Shown: piece by piece, positions 36,276-46,031 of the stretch
How positions within the stretch are numbered: position 1 is the stretch's first letter
How the letters are laid out: the number at the start of each line of letters is the position of its first letter
Source: Sternotherus odoratus
Taxonomy: Eukaryota > Chordata > Testudines > Kinosternidae
Assembly (NCBI GenBank): GCA_032164245.1
Contig: JAVMKO010000002.1
Span: 181,108,920-181,172,919, forward strand
Length of the DNA: 64,000 bases
Direction of reading: 5' to 3'
The notes under the pieces: generated by a model
Databases searched by the model: none
Told to the model about the DNA's origin: nothing
The model's input: the letters and a program-made list of their open reading frames with translations, nothing else
Translations under genes and position numbers: made by a program

Positions 36276-36959
36276 GGGCATGGTTAGACTGGCGCTTTGC
36301 GGCGCAAAAACCCTCCAGTAGAGCAATAATTTTCGTAGCGAACACACTTCAAAGGGAGATTTTGCGAAATGGCTCACTGTTTAAAGCGCAAGTATTAAAC
36401 CTCCTTTCTGAGAGTGATAAGCCTTTTTGCGCTAGCGCTATAGCGCAAGGGTGGGAATGTGGATGTCTCCGAGCCATGTAAAGCCATCAGCAAGACATTT
36501 AAGGCCATCAGCAAGCCATTAAAGACAATCAACTTGCCATGTAAGGCAAATGACGTGAGGTATTGTTTTATAAAAGCGGAAGTAGCTTTGCAGTTTCTCT
36601 CTAACAACTCACACAGCAAATAACCAGTGAAAATGCTTGCGGACGGAGCTGTGTGTCTGAAATAGACAGCCTGTCAGTTTTCGCTAACGAAAACTAACTG
36701 ACAGACAGATCTCGTCTCCCTGTGAACAACTTCCCAGTTACCCCTCACCCCCCTCCTTTGCAAAGCACGTTGCACCCGGCTGAATGCTGGGATACCAGCC
36801 CTATCCCGCAACTGCTACTGCCGCCAGAAGCGCTACAAATGTATCCATTATTTAGCGCTACAAGGTTTCAATCTGCACAGGCTTTAGTGTGATACCTATT
36901 GCGCTACATTGGGAAGCGCTACAAATAAACGCGCTATAATCTATAGTCTAACCATACCC
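36276..36959. mobile_element. PIF/Harbinger-type MITE, 684 bp
   Basis: The left end GGGCATGGTTAGACTGGCGC and the complement of the right end, GGGTATGGTTAGACTATAG, share GGG.ATGGTTAGACT. A 3-bp AAA sits on both sides (36273-36275, 36960-36962). Deleting the element plus one AAA restores the continuous arm sequence of the host repeat. The interior has GCGCTA/TAGCGC words in both orientations and no coding domain. Confidence 0.8.
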
Positions 36960-37102
36960 AAAGTGAGCTATAGCTCATGAAAGCTTATGCTGAAATAAAC
37001 TAGTCAGTCTCTAAAGTGCTACAAGTATTCCTCACTTTCTTTACGGATACAGACTAACATGGCTGCTATTCTTGAACCTGAGAGGTAGCCGTGTTAGTCT
37101 GG

Positions 37103-37208
37103 AATAGCAGAGGTAACAAAGTCCTGTGGCACCTTAAAGACTAACTATATATATGTGTATATATAGTTAGTCTTTAAGGTGCCACAGGACTTTGTTACCT
37201 CTGCTATT
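37103..37208. repeat. Near-perfect palindrome, about 50-bp arms
   Basis: Left arm from AATAGCAGAGGTAACAAAG to ACTAACTATATATA, a TGTG loop, then the exact complement ending ACCTCTGCTATT. It is two head-to-head copies of a GTGTTAGTCTG-family arm. It would extrude or fold as a strong hairpin. Confidence 0.85.
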
Positions 37209-37230
37209 CTTGAACCTGTTAACCTTATAG

Positions 37231-38880
37231 TAATTTATGCTTTTAAATAAACATTATAAAACACAAATAGTTTTTCTCTGATCAAATAGTGATGAGGCAA
37301 ATACAGCCTTAAAGGTACTTCAATTAAGTATTAATAGAGCATTTGACTCTAGTCTGAAAACCCTGTTTTTTATTATTTTTATTAATTATTATTACAGAAC
37401 TATTTATTGGGTTATGCTGAAAAAGATCAAACACTAAGGGAGTGGCTACTTGACCCCTAAAAAAGAAACAAACTTGACTGGAAGGCCAGATGCGCCCCCC
37501 CCCCCCTTACAAAAATGACGCTGTCACATCTAAGGAATGGTATAGTGTCAGGATGGGTGGCTGTGTTGGGCCTTAAATAAGTATCTCTAAATTTTCAAAA
37601 AGCTTTGAGATGAAAGAGACAGAGGAGTTGAGGGAAGATGGGGGTCTTGAGATATACAAATCAGCTTGCCCAGTCTTAAAATGAACCCTGCATTTTCAAA
37701 AAGTGGTACCAATAGAAAGCCCGAGGAGGACTAAGAAGTGCTAGAGAGACAGGCATTGGCCACTTACATATTTAAGTTTATCTCAGTTCTTCTCTGCTTT
37801 ATCCTTGCATCTTTTAATCTCCTCTTTACTGATAAATGTCAGTATCAAATTTTGTATTTATAACCTGGATCTTAATATGCTAATTTAAGGCCAGATCACA
37901 CAGCCATTGTATTCAAGAGAAATCCTACTGAAATTCTCTAAAAATGAACTTAAATCAATGGTTTGCTTGTGTTCAGATCTGCATGATGTTACCTTCTGAG
38001 ATCTATTCTGCCTTTCCCCACATCCTTTTTGAGAAATTTCGAGTGCTCATAAGCCCTTTCATCAGTTTCCTCTTCCATAATAAGTAACTCAAACTCTTTC
38101 ACATTTAATTTAAAACAAGCTTTCTTAATACATCAAATTATAACCTAATAGCTCTGTGTGTCCTTCCTGACCTAAAGGTCACAAAAACTCTCATCAATAG
38201 GACATACAGGGTAAAATTTTCAAAAGCAGTGACTTTCAATGAGACTTAAAGTCATAAGTTCCTAAGTCACTTTTGAAAATGGGACTTGGACACCCACATC
38301 ACATAGATGCTTCTGAAAATGTTACCCAATATTTAACTGGAGTTGTACGTACTAACAACTGACACTCCTAGTGCTTTGTACTATATCCCTCTATCAATGC
38401 AGCATTAATATGCTGCTTGCATGTTTGGAAAGCAGTCACACAATGGGAGGTTAAGTTCAGAGATTTTGTACAACAGTTTCTACATTCCTCTCCTGATTAA
38501 AATACTGCATCACTGTTCTGTTACTGTGTGCTCTGTAGTTTGATCTGTTGCTTTAAAATTTGCTATTTTCCATAGATCTCTTTTAAAGTGTTTTTTGTAT
38601 TTTTCCCATTTACTGACTTAATCCCTGAAGAGACCTAAATCTTTCTGAAGTCAGCGTATGCTGTTGTATCACCAATATGGGTATAATCAACAATTTGTAA
38701 CATGTTATAACTGATTTTGAAGGTGTTTATCACCATTTGAAGCAGCATGAAGGGCCTGGTGCTGATCTATATTATGCCAATATGTAATCAAACATCTTCA
38801 GTATGGTTCTATATATATACTTTATTTATTTAGATATAACATAATTTTTAAAAGATGCCAATCCAAGGCTCTGGGTAGTC
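37231..38880. other. Unique DNA
   Basis: Nothing recognised apart from a C14 homopolymer near 37497-37510. Confidence 0.4.
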
Positions 38881-39040
38881 TGAAGACCAGTGTTATATGT
38901 CCCCAGTGAGTTGTCCCACTCAGTGAGCTGCTTCATTCTGCACCAGCTTCAGTATCTGGATGGCTTCAAGGTATAGTTCCGTGTAAATTACATTACACTA
39001 ATCTACTTGCATCCAAAAGGAAAGTTTCAACTTCCTAGTC

Positions 39041-39402
39041 ATAGGAACATAAGAATGGCCCTACTGGATCCGACCAAAGGTCCATCTAGGCCAGTATCCT
39101 GTCTACCGACAGTGGCCAATGCCAGGTGCTTCAGAGGGAATGAACAGAACAGGTAACATCAAGTGATCCATCCCGTCACTCATTCCCAGGTTCTGGCAAA
39201 CAGAGGCTAGGGACACCATTCCTGCCCATCCTGGTTAATAGTCATTGATGTATCTATCCTCCATAAGTTTATCTAGTTCTTTTTTGAACCCTGTTATGGT
39301 CTTGGCCTTCACAACATCACCTGGCAAGGATTTCCATAGGTTGACTGTGTGATGTGTGAAGAAATACTTCCTTTTATTTGTTTTAAACCTGCTGCCTATT
39401 AA
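39041..39402 (-). mobile_element. CR1 3' fragment, minus strand
   Basis: The complement runs from TTAATAGGCAGCAGGTTTAA through AAGGCCAAGACCATAACAGG and the 3' UTR to GGCCATTCTTATGTTCCTATG. This is homologous to the 3' 350 bp of the intact CR1 at 12.86-13.2 kb. It is 5'-truncated. Confidence 0.88.
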
Positions 39403-39831
39403 GATGCAATGGTCAAAAGCTGGCTGGGTCCCTCATGTAATATGGTCATCCAACAGCAGCTGAAGGTTTACAACAAAAAAAAAAAAAAAAAAAAAAATCC
39501 CATATTGCAAACCCTAGTAACTAATAGTGGATGTACTCCTTCAATCAATGGGGCAGATATTACCTCTATCATCTCTTCCAGAGGCTTCCCCAACCCCGCT
39601 TCTTCACATCAGTCTTGTCTGGGTTGATCTTCAGTCAGCTTGCTCCTAATCTCAACTAGATCGTGTCTGAAGCCCTGAACTTCATTAAATCAGATGAAAG
39701 AGCCATTCTGTTGAATGTCATCAGGATACTGAAAACACCCCACCTCCCATGACTCCTTATTAACTCTCCTAAATGGCTCCATATACATGTTGAACAGGAG
39801 GTGTTAAAGAATGGCATCCTGTGGCAGGGAT

Positions 39832-40350
39832 GAAAGTAACTTAAAGGACTTACTGGTATGCCGGAGTCCTGAGCAGGGGGCTGGGCCTCAACTAGAAGGG
39901 GCATGGTCTCAACTGGAAGAGGTGGGCCTTTAAATCCCCGGGTCCTTTAAATCAATTTAAAGGGCCAGGGCTCAATTTAAAGGGCCTGGGGTTCTGGCTG
40001 TGGTAGCGGTGGCTGGGAGCCCTGGGCCCTTTAAATCACCATGGGAGCTGCTAACTGCAGAGGCAGGATGGGAGCCCTGGGGCTCAGAGGTGATTTGAAG
40101 GGCCTAGGGCTCTGACTGCCACCAGAGCCCCAGTCCCTTTAAATTCAGCAGTTGGGCCCTTGAACTTGCTGACGGAGTTCTGGGCCCTTTAAATCTCAGC
40201 CAGAGCCCCGGGGCAGTGGTGGCTGGGAGCCCCTGGTCCTCTAAATCACTGCCAGAGGTGCAGGGCTCGGGCTGCAATTTAAAGGACCCAGGGCTCTGGC
40301 CGCTGCTACTGCCATGAGCTGCCTCATCTACTCCTGCCAGGGTTTGCAGC
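39832..40350. repeat. GC-rich repeat built on GGGCCCTTTAAATC words
   Basis: Starts CAGGGATGAAAGTAACTTAAAG and contains many copies, in both orientations, of a word like GGGCCCTTTAAATC separated by GGCTGGGAGCCCC and CTCTGGC(C/T)G motifs. Probably a non-autonomous element or minisatellite. A matching right terminus is not evident. Confidence 0.5.
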
Positions 40351-40769
40351 TGATTGACCATCTTCTCCTGATTCAGGGTATTAAAGGCAGCTGATAGATC
40401 TGGTATGTTTCTGAAAACAGCTCTTATTATGATTAATGGGGTTGGGATAAAGTCTTGTAAAGTACAGGTTTATTGTAGCAACTCTTTCTTCTTATCTTCA
40501 TAGCTCCTCCCATGACAATAAGTTCTACAGTGTGTACTGATGAACAGAGTCCATCCCTGAACTACAGCTGCACTTTCAACAAAATGTCATTTTCCCAGGA
40601 GGTGATGTGGTTAGAAGAATTTGCTAAACTGTTTGGAGTTGAACGGTTAAATTCACAATCAATTTTTTGCTTTCTGACGAGATTCTGACTTACTAGCCAG
40701 TCCAAAAGACCTTCATTTACAGCCATACCTACTTGGGGGGGGGGGGGGGGGAAGAGGGAGATCTGTTAC

Positions 40770-41071
40770 TTAGGTCTTGTCTATACTTCTGGCTAAATTG
40801 GCACTGCTGTGATCAATGAAGCAGTGTCAATTTAGCAGGTCTAGTGAAGACAAGCTAAATCAATGGCAGAGCTCTTTCCCATGGACATCTCTTTCTGTAC
40901 TCCACCTTCCCACAAGGCAGCAGTTAAGTCAATGGGAAAGCATCTCCCATCAATATAGCACGGTGTAGACACTGCTGTAAGTCAAAGTTACATAGACTTC
41001 AATTATGTAACTTATGTGACTGAAGTAGCGTAATTTAGGTTGGCTTACACCTTTAGCATAGACTGCCCTTA
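40770..41071. mobile_element. Harbinger-like MITE, about 300 bp
   Basis: The left end TAGGTCTTGTCTATACT and the complement of the right end, TAAGGGCAGTCTATGCT, resemble each other and other Harbinger MITE ends (GGTCTACACT-like). The interior has TGTAGACAC and GAAGTAGCGTAATTTAGG words typical of such MITEs. A poly-G run (about 40736-40751) lies just upstream. Confidence 0.55.
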
Positions 41072-41334
41072 GTGCTGAGATTAGATCCAAACTGTTGAAC
41101 AATCAGAAGTAAAGGGAAATGGTCAAGGTGCCAGACTGTACTGGGAGTTTACTAGGAAGGAAAATGTTACCTTTGTATCAGCAAAGAATCCTACAAGAAA
41201 AAGTTATATCAGCAGTCTGGCCTAATAGCAAACAGAGGAGTCTTAAAATAACTTACTAGGGTTTAGTTAAGGGGGCTCCTTAGCAATGAATGAGCTAAGC
41301 ATTTCCTTAAGATGATCAATGTGGGTTAGAGAAA

Positions 41335-41934
41335 GGGCTGGTCCCCACTAGGGCTTAATGTCGACTTTAGCGACGTTAAGTCGATATAAACATGTACCCG
41401 TCCTCACATGCATGCCATTAAAGTCGATTTAAAGGGACCTCAAAATCCACTTCTGTACTCCTCCCTAATGAGAGGAGTAGTGCTGAAATCGACCTCTCTG
41501 GGTCGATTGTCAATTAGTGAGTATGCATGTGACATTAAGCCTCCGACCTTCCACAATGCCCGTTTGCTCCCCAGGGAACCAGCCACCAGTCCGAGCAGCT
41601 CCGTGCCCCCCCCCCGTGCCCACCTGAACAGGTCCGCGGACCCCCCCCCCCGCCCACCCGAGCAGCCCCACGCCGGCTCCCCCCGCCCGAGCAGCTCCGT
41701 GGACCCCCCCGTGCCCGCCCAAGCAGGTCCGCGGAACCCCCCCCCCCCGCCCGAGCAGCTCCGTGGACCCCCCCGTGCCCGCCCAAGCAGGTCCGCGGAA
41801 CCCCCCCCCCCGCCCGAGCAGCCCCACACCGGCTCCCCCCGCCCGCCCGTGCCTGCTCGGGCGGGCACGGGGGTCCGCGGAGCTGCTCAGGCGGGTGGGG
41901 GGGGGGCGCGGACTGCTGTAGTGAAGACATACCC
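41335..41934. mobile_element. Short Harbinger-type element (left member of a pair)
   Basis: The outer end GGGCTGGTCCCCACTAGGGC and the following about 200 bp are closely similar, in inverted orientation, to the right end of the larger element (45845-46028). The inner end is GTAGTGAAGACATACCC. AAA precedes it (41332-41334) and ATA follows. The interior is a CCCCCC-rich minisatellite (41585-41905) of units with GAGCAGCTCCGTGGACC and AAGCAGGTCCGCGGAACC. It is non-coding; the long frames on both strands are compositional. Confidence 0.7.
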
Positions 41935-42265
41935 ATAGGGTGGTTAGAACTGATGCTTATTGTGTTGGCTTGAGAGCAGGGCAGGAAACATTCTGGGAAC
42001 AATGAATGTCTAAGAAGGCTTCTTCCCTCCCCCCCCCCCCCAAGAATTTATCTGATGTTTATGACAAAGGGTATGTCTTCACTACAGCAGTAGGTCGATT
42101 TTCCTTAAGTCAATTTTCTAAAGCAGACTTTATAAAGTCGACTTAGTGCGTCTCCACAAAGCACAGCAGGTCAACAGTGTCTGTCCTTACAACTTTTGCA
42201 AGCGTCGACATAGCGAGCATTGCACTATGGGTACCTATCCCACAGTTCCCGGAGCCCCTAGCAGG

Positions 42266-42450
42266 CACCATTTCGAGTGCTGCACTGTGGGTAGGCATGT
42301 CATCATTCCGCGCCCTTTTTTTTGTGACGCCGACACCATTTCGAGTGCTGCACTGTGGGTAGGCATGTCATCATTCTGCACACTTTTTTTCCACTGACAC
42401 CATTTCGAGCTGTGCACTCGTGGGTAAGCATCCCATAATTCGAGCCCCAT
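42266..42450 (+). repeat. Three tandem copies of a 64-68 bp unit
   Basis: CACCATTTCGAG begins units at 42266, 42334 and 42398, each containing GCACTGTGGGTAGGCATGTC or a close variant. This is just upstream of the transposase start, in the element's 5' region. Confidence 0.8.
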
Positions 42451-42484
42451 CCCCGTGCTGCGCTAACGCCATAGCAGTGCAAGC

Positions 42485-43813
42485 ATGGAGCCCGCAGAGG
42501 CCATCACTGCAGCACTGGCCGTTGTGAAGACCTCCCGCCTTGTTCTGGATTTTATGCTGCATCGTCTGCAGAGGAATGCGATCCGGAGACAACTGTGCTT
42601 TCCGGCAGCTGCTGACAGTGAGGAGGAGGAGGAGGAGATGGACCTGGACCTGGACATGCATTGCAGGGACAGGGACACTGCGGTTTTTGGAAGTAGGGCG
42701 ACCGACAAGCTGGCAAATTTGGTGGCAATGGGGCAGGCTCATGCCATGGAACGCCGATTCTGGGCCAGGGAAACAATCACTGACTGGTGGGATCGCATAG
42801 TGCTGCGGGTCTGGGATGACTCCCAGTGGCTCAGAAACTTTCACATGCGTAAGGGCACGTTCATGGAACTTTGTGACTTGCTTTCCCCAGCCCTCCGGCG
42901 CAAGAATACCAGAATGAGGGCGGCCCTCACAGTTGAGAAGCGAGTGGCGATAGTGCTCTGGAAGCTTGCAACGCCAGACTGCTACCGGTCAGTCGCGAAT
43001 CAGTTTGGGGTGGGTAAATCTACAGTGGTCTCGGCTATGATGCAAGTAAGTAGGGCAATCGTTGAGCAGCTGCTACCCAGGGTTATAAACCTTGGAAACC
43101 TGCAAGCTACAATAGGTGGCTTTGCCGCCCTGGGATTCCCTGTGGTGGGGCTATAGATGGGACTCATATCCCTATCCTGGCACTGGACAATGAGGCCGCA
43201 GAGTACAGAAACTGGAAGGGATATTATTATTATGCAAGCAGTGGTTGACCACAACGAACGTTTCACCGACCTGTAAGTGGGGTGGCCGGGAAAGGTTCAT
43301 GACGCTCGTGTTTTCAGGAACTCTAGGATTTTTAGACAGCTGCAGCAAGGGATTTTCTTCCCCGACCAGAAAATTTCCATGGGGGGGGGGGGGCGGGGGT
43401 GGAAATGCCCATCGTTCTGATTGGGGACCCAGCCTACCCCTTAATGCCCTGGCTTATGAAGCCCTACACAGGAGCCCTGGACAGGAGTCAGGAGCTGTTC
43501 AATTACAGGCTGAGCAAGTGCAGAATGGCAGTAGAGTGTGCATTTGGCCATCTGAAGATGGCATTCATTACTGATTCGCTCAGACATCAGCGAGAGAAAT
43601 ATCCCCATTGTTATTGCTGCTTGCTCTGTGCTCCACAATCTCTGTGAGAGCAAGGGGGAAACGTTTATGGCGGGCTGGGAGGCAGAGGCAAATTTACTGT
43701 CTGCTGATTACCAGCAGCCAGACAGCAGGGAAAGTAGAAGAGCGCACCATGAGGCGCTGCGCCTCAGGGACGCCTTGAAAACCAGTTTTATGAGTGCCCA
43801 AGATGACGTTTGA
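42485..43813 (+). pseudogene. Harbinger transposase (HARBI1-like DDE), frameshifted
   Basis: The first frame (42485-43156) gives an acidic N-terminus, then WWDRIVLRVWDDSQWLRNF and a helix-turn-helix region with RVAIVLWKLATPDCYRSVAN and FGVGKSTVV. The frame shifts at about 43145 and the DDE domain follows. First Asp in AIDGTHIPI (codon 43156-43158), second in GDPAYPLMPW (43426-43428), Glu in RMAVECAFGHLK (43534-43536): the full D-D-E triad of the Tnp_4/HARBI1 type. Breaks: a TAT-repeat slip near 43215, an in-frame TAA at 43274-43276, a G13 tract near 43381 that changes frame, and a final shift into 43628-43813 (CESKGETFMAGWE). Catalytic residues survive although the frame is lost at least four times. 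Confidence 0.88.
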
Positions 43814-44051
43814 CAACCCGGTCCCTTGCTCTGCTCAGCCCTAAGCCTGCCGTCCTTGCACCCTCTTTCCCTCCCCCCTCCCGATGCTTGCAGAGGAAAT
43901 ACACTGTTTTAAAAATCACGGTTTCTTTATTGGTTCATCACAAATTCGGGGTGGGGTGGGGAGGGGAGGGAAACCAGCAGTTGCAGTGGTGGAGGAGCAG
44001 GTGGGGGGAAGGGGTTAGGGGTGGTGTAGGGTGGCCAAGACTCAGCAGTTT

Positions 44052-45605
44052 TTAAAAGTTTTCGGATACACTCATCCTGCTGCTGCTTGTGCTGGCTTGT
44101 GGTGTAGAGTGGGTCGGTCCCCGGAGCTTCCCCCACTGGGTTCTCACCCCGCGTTTGGGTGGGGAAGCTATGGGACTTGGGGAGGGGGAGAGGTGGTTAT
44201 ACAGAGGCTGTAGAGGCGATCTTTGGTTCTGCTCTACCAGACACCTGAGCATATCGCTTTGGTCCTCCATTATCCGGATCAAAGCATTCATCCGCCTTTC
44301 TTCACGTGCCTCTCGTCTTTCCTCACACTCCAGCCGTTCTTCACGCACCAGCCGTTGTTCTTCACGCACCAGCCGTTGTTCTTCACGCTTTTCTGCTGCA
44401 GCTCTTGATTCCTGTCTTGACTGTAGCAATTTTTCCCTCCATTCAGTCTGCCATGTGGCCTCAGCATTGGAGTTCTGGAGTAGTTCATTAAACATGTTGT
44501 CACACGTTTTCTTTTTACGCTTCCGTATCTGCGATAGACGGCGAGAGGGGCAGGTGGGCGGATTCTGAGATAACTGTGCAGCTGTGGGCAAAGAAAGGCA
44601 CAAGTTTATGAGACAGAAACATTCACGGATCACAATGGGAGTACTATGCTATGGGGAACCACATTATTCAACGGCCTATTATGAGTATATTCCGCACCTA
44701 AAAAGTTACTGGATGCCTCACACAAAAGTCACAGAAGTATCTCACATACAGCCTCAACACAACACGGCTACTGAAATCACCATGCAGCGGGCCATGTTAA
44801 CCTTAAGCCATACTCGGATATTCCAGAGTAGCCCCCCCCTCCCACCCACGTGGATCCCTCCTCCAGCACACCGTGTGGGGCTCACTGCGAACTTCAAAAC
44901 AAAACCGGGCTGTGTACAGGCTACCTGTTGGGAGTGGGGGGGGGGGGGGCACTTGTGCAGACTGGTGGGAGTGCAGCATGACGGGGGGAAGGGGGGGGGG
45001 CTTGATTTCAGGCGCGCTGCACCGGGACATTTAAAAACCAAAAGAAAACCACGAGCTGTGTACGGGCTACCTGTTGGGAGTGGGGGGGCAGTTGTGCAGA
45101 CTGGCGGGGGGGACAGGGGCGGTTGTGCAGACTGGCGGGGGGGGGGGACGGGGGCGGTTGTGCAGACTGGCGGGGGGGACGGGGGCGGTTGTGCAGACTG
45201 GCGGGGGGGGGGACGGGGGGATGGGGGCGGTTGTGCAGACTGGCGGGGAGGACGGGGGGATGGGGGCGGTTGTGCAGACTGGCGGAGGGGACGGGGGGAC
45301 GGGGGCGGTTGTGCAGACTGGCGGGGGGGACGGGGTGGTTGTGCAGACTGGCGGGGGGGGCGGGGGGATGGGGGTGCTTGTGCAGACTGGCGGGGGGAAA
45401 TGGGGGGCGCTTGTGCAGACTGGTGGAGGGGACGGGGGGCACTTGTGCAGACTGGCGGGGGGGGGACGGGGGCGGTTGTGCAGACTGGCGGGGGGAAGGG
45501 GGGGTGCAAAAAAAAGACTACTCACCAGAGGATCGTTCGTGGACTGGGGTACCCCCTTGGGAAGGTTTTCCTTTGGCTGGTCTCCTGTGCTGCTGAGCTC
45601 TGCAT
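44052..45605 (-). pseudogene. Harbinger companion gene, split by intron and minisatellite
   Basis: A first exon-like segment (45605-45526, starting MQSSAAQE) ends at a good 5' splice site, CTCTG followed by GTGAGTAG. The C-terminal exon begins at 44581 after CTTTGCCCACAG and runs to a stop at 44052. It contains RRLSQIRKRKKKTCDNMF, an E/R-rich coiled coil with two tandem copies of LVREEQR, and a Pro/Ser-rich tail. The phases of these two segments do not join, and no Myb/SANT-like domain exon is found between them, so the DNA-binding exon has been lost or replaced by the minisatellite. An AATAAA on the minus strand (43926-43931) lies past the stop. Confidence 0.7.
45070..45505 (+). repeat. G-rich minisatellite with GTGCAGACTGGCGG units
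   Basis: About twelve copies of a 28-50 bp unit with core TTGTGCAGACTGGCGGGGG and variable G-runs. The large proline-rich or glycine-rich frames in all directions here (up to 393 codons) are its readings. G-runs give quadruplex potential on the plus strand. Confidence 0.88.
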
Positions 45606-46031
45606 GGCGGCTTGGGCTGCTGATTTCTATGAATGGCGACTGAGCTGTGCAGGTGCGCTGGCCACGCTGACCAAACAGGAAGCTGTTCAAATGTTCCCGG
45701 GTCTTTTCCTGTCTACCTGGCCAGAGCAGCAAGTTGAGAGCGCTGTCCAGAGCGGTCACAGTTGAGCAGTGAAGCAGTCCAGAGCGGTCAGAATGCAACA
45801 TTGTGCAACAGCCTCTGGAGGCTAGTAATGTCACTTGCGTCCTCACTAGTCCACAATCGACCTAGAGAGGTCGATTTTAGCGCTACGCCTCTCGTTAGGG
45901 AGGAGTACAGAAGTAGATTTTAAGCTCTCTTTAAATCGACTTTAAGGGCATGCATGTGAGGACGGGTACAGGTTTAAATCGACTTTACCTTGCTAAAGTC
46001 GACGTTAAGCCCTAGTGGGGACCAGCCCAAA

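Larger units (their letters stand above)
36003..37230. repeat. Nested inverted-repeat element cluster with 14-bp flanking repeats
   Basis: The whole block is flanked by a 14-bp direct repeat TGTTAACCTTATAG (36003-36016 and 37217-37230). Its first element has a left arm (36017-36107) whose reverse complement is the right arm (36265-36275 plus 36960-37045). The right arm is split by a Harbinger MITE (36276-36959). A second family member (37081-37200) sits beside it with its own 18-bp flanking repeat CTGCTATTCTTGAACCTG (37063-37080 and 37201-37218). Long flanking duplications with inverted-repeat bodies do not match standard cut-and-paste families. Confidence 0.75.
38885..40480 (-). repeat. Possible L2/CR1-clade LINE fragments, minus strand
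   Basis: Read as complement, 38920-39000 resembles the conserved reverse-transcriptase region around a TGTAATG...CTGAAGCTGGTGCAGAATG segment of L2-type LINEs. The pieces 39500-39830 and 40355-40480 look like parts of the same old insertion, separated by a CR1 and another repeat. The identification is tentative. A (A)23 run is at about 39475-39497. Confidence 0.3.
42069..46028. mobile_element. PIF/Harbinger transposon with both genes, decayed
   Basis: The left end is GGGTATGTCTTCACTACAG and the right end (complement) GGGCTGGTCCCCACTAG. Both start GGG and share a CACTA block, and a 3-bp AAA lies on each side (42066-42068, 46029-46031). It encodes a plus-strand DDE transposase (42485-43813) and a convergent minus-strand companion (44052-45605), the two-gene layout of PIF/Harbinger. 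A minisatellite (45070-45505) occupies the companion's intron region. Both genes are broken, so it is not autonomous now. Confidence 0.85.

Noticed and set aside
41408..42002. Pro/Arg-rich and Gly-rich frames over 40-60 codons on both strands
   Set aside because: Compositional reading of a C-rich minisatellite within the short Harbinger element.
44584..45846. Very long overlapping frames (393, 259, 251 codons) on both strands
   Set aside because: They arise from the GTGCAGACTGGCGG minisatellite; only the Harbinger companion exons at their edges are meaningful.
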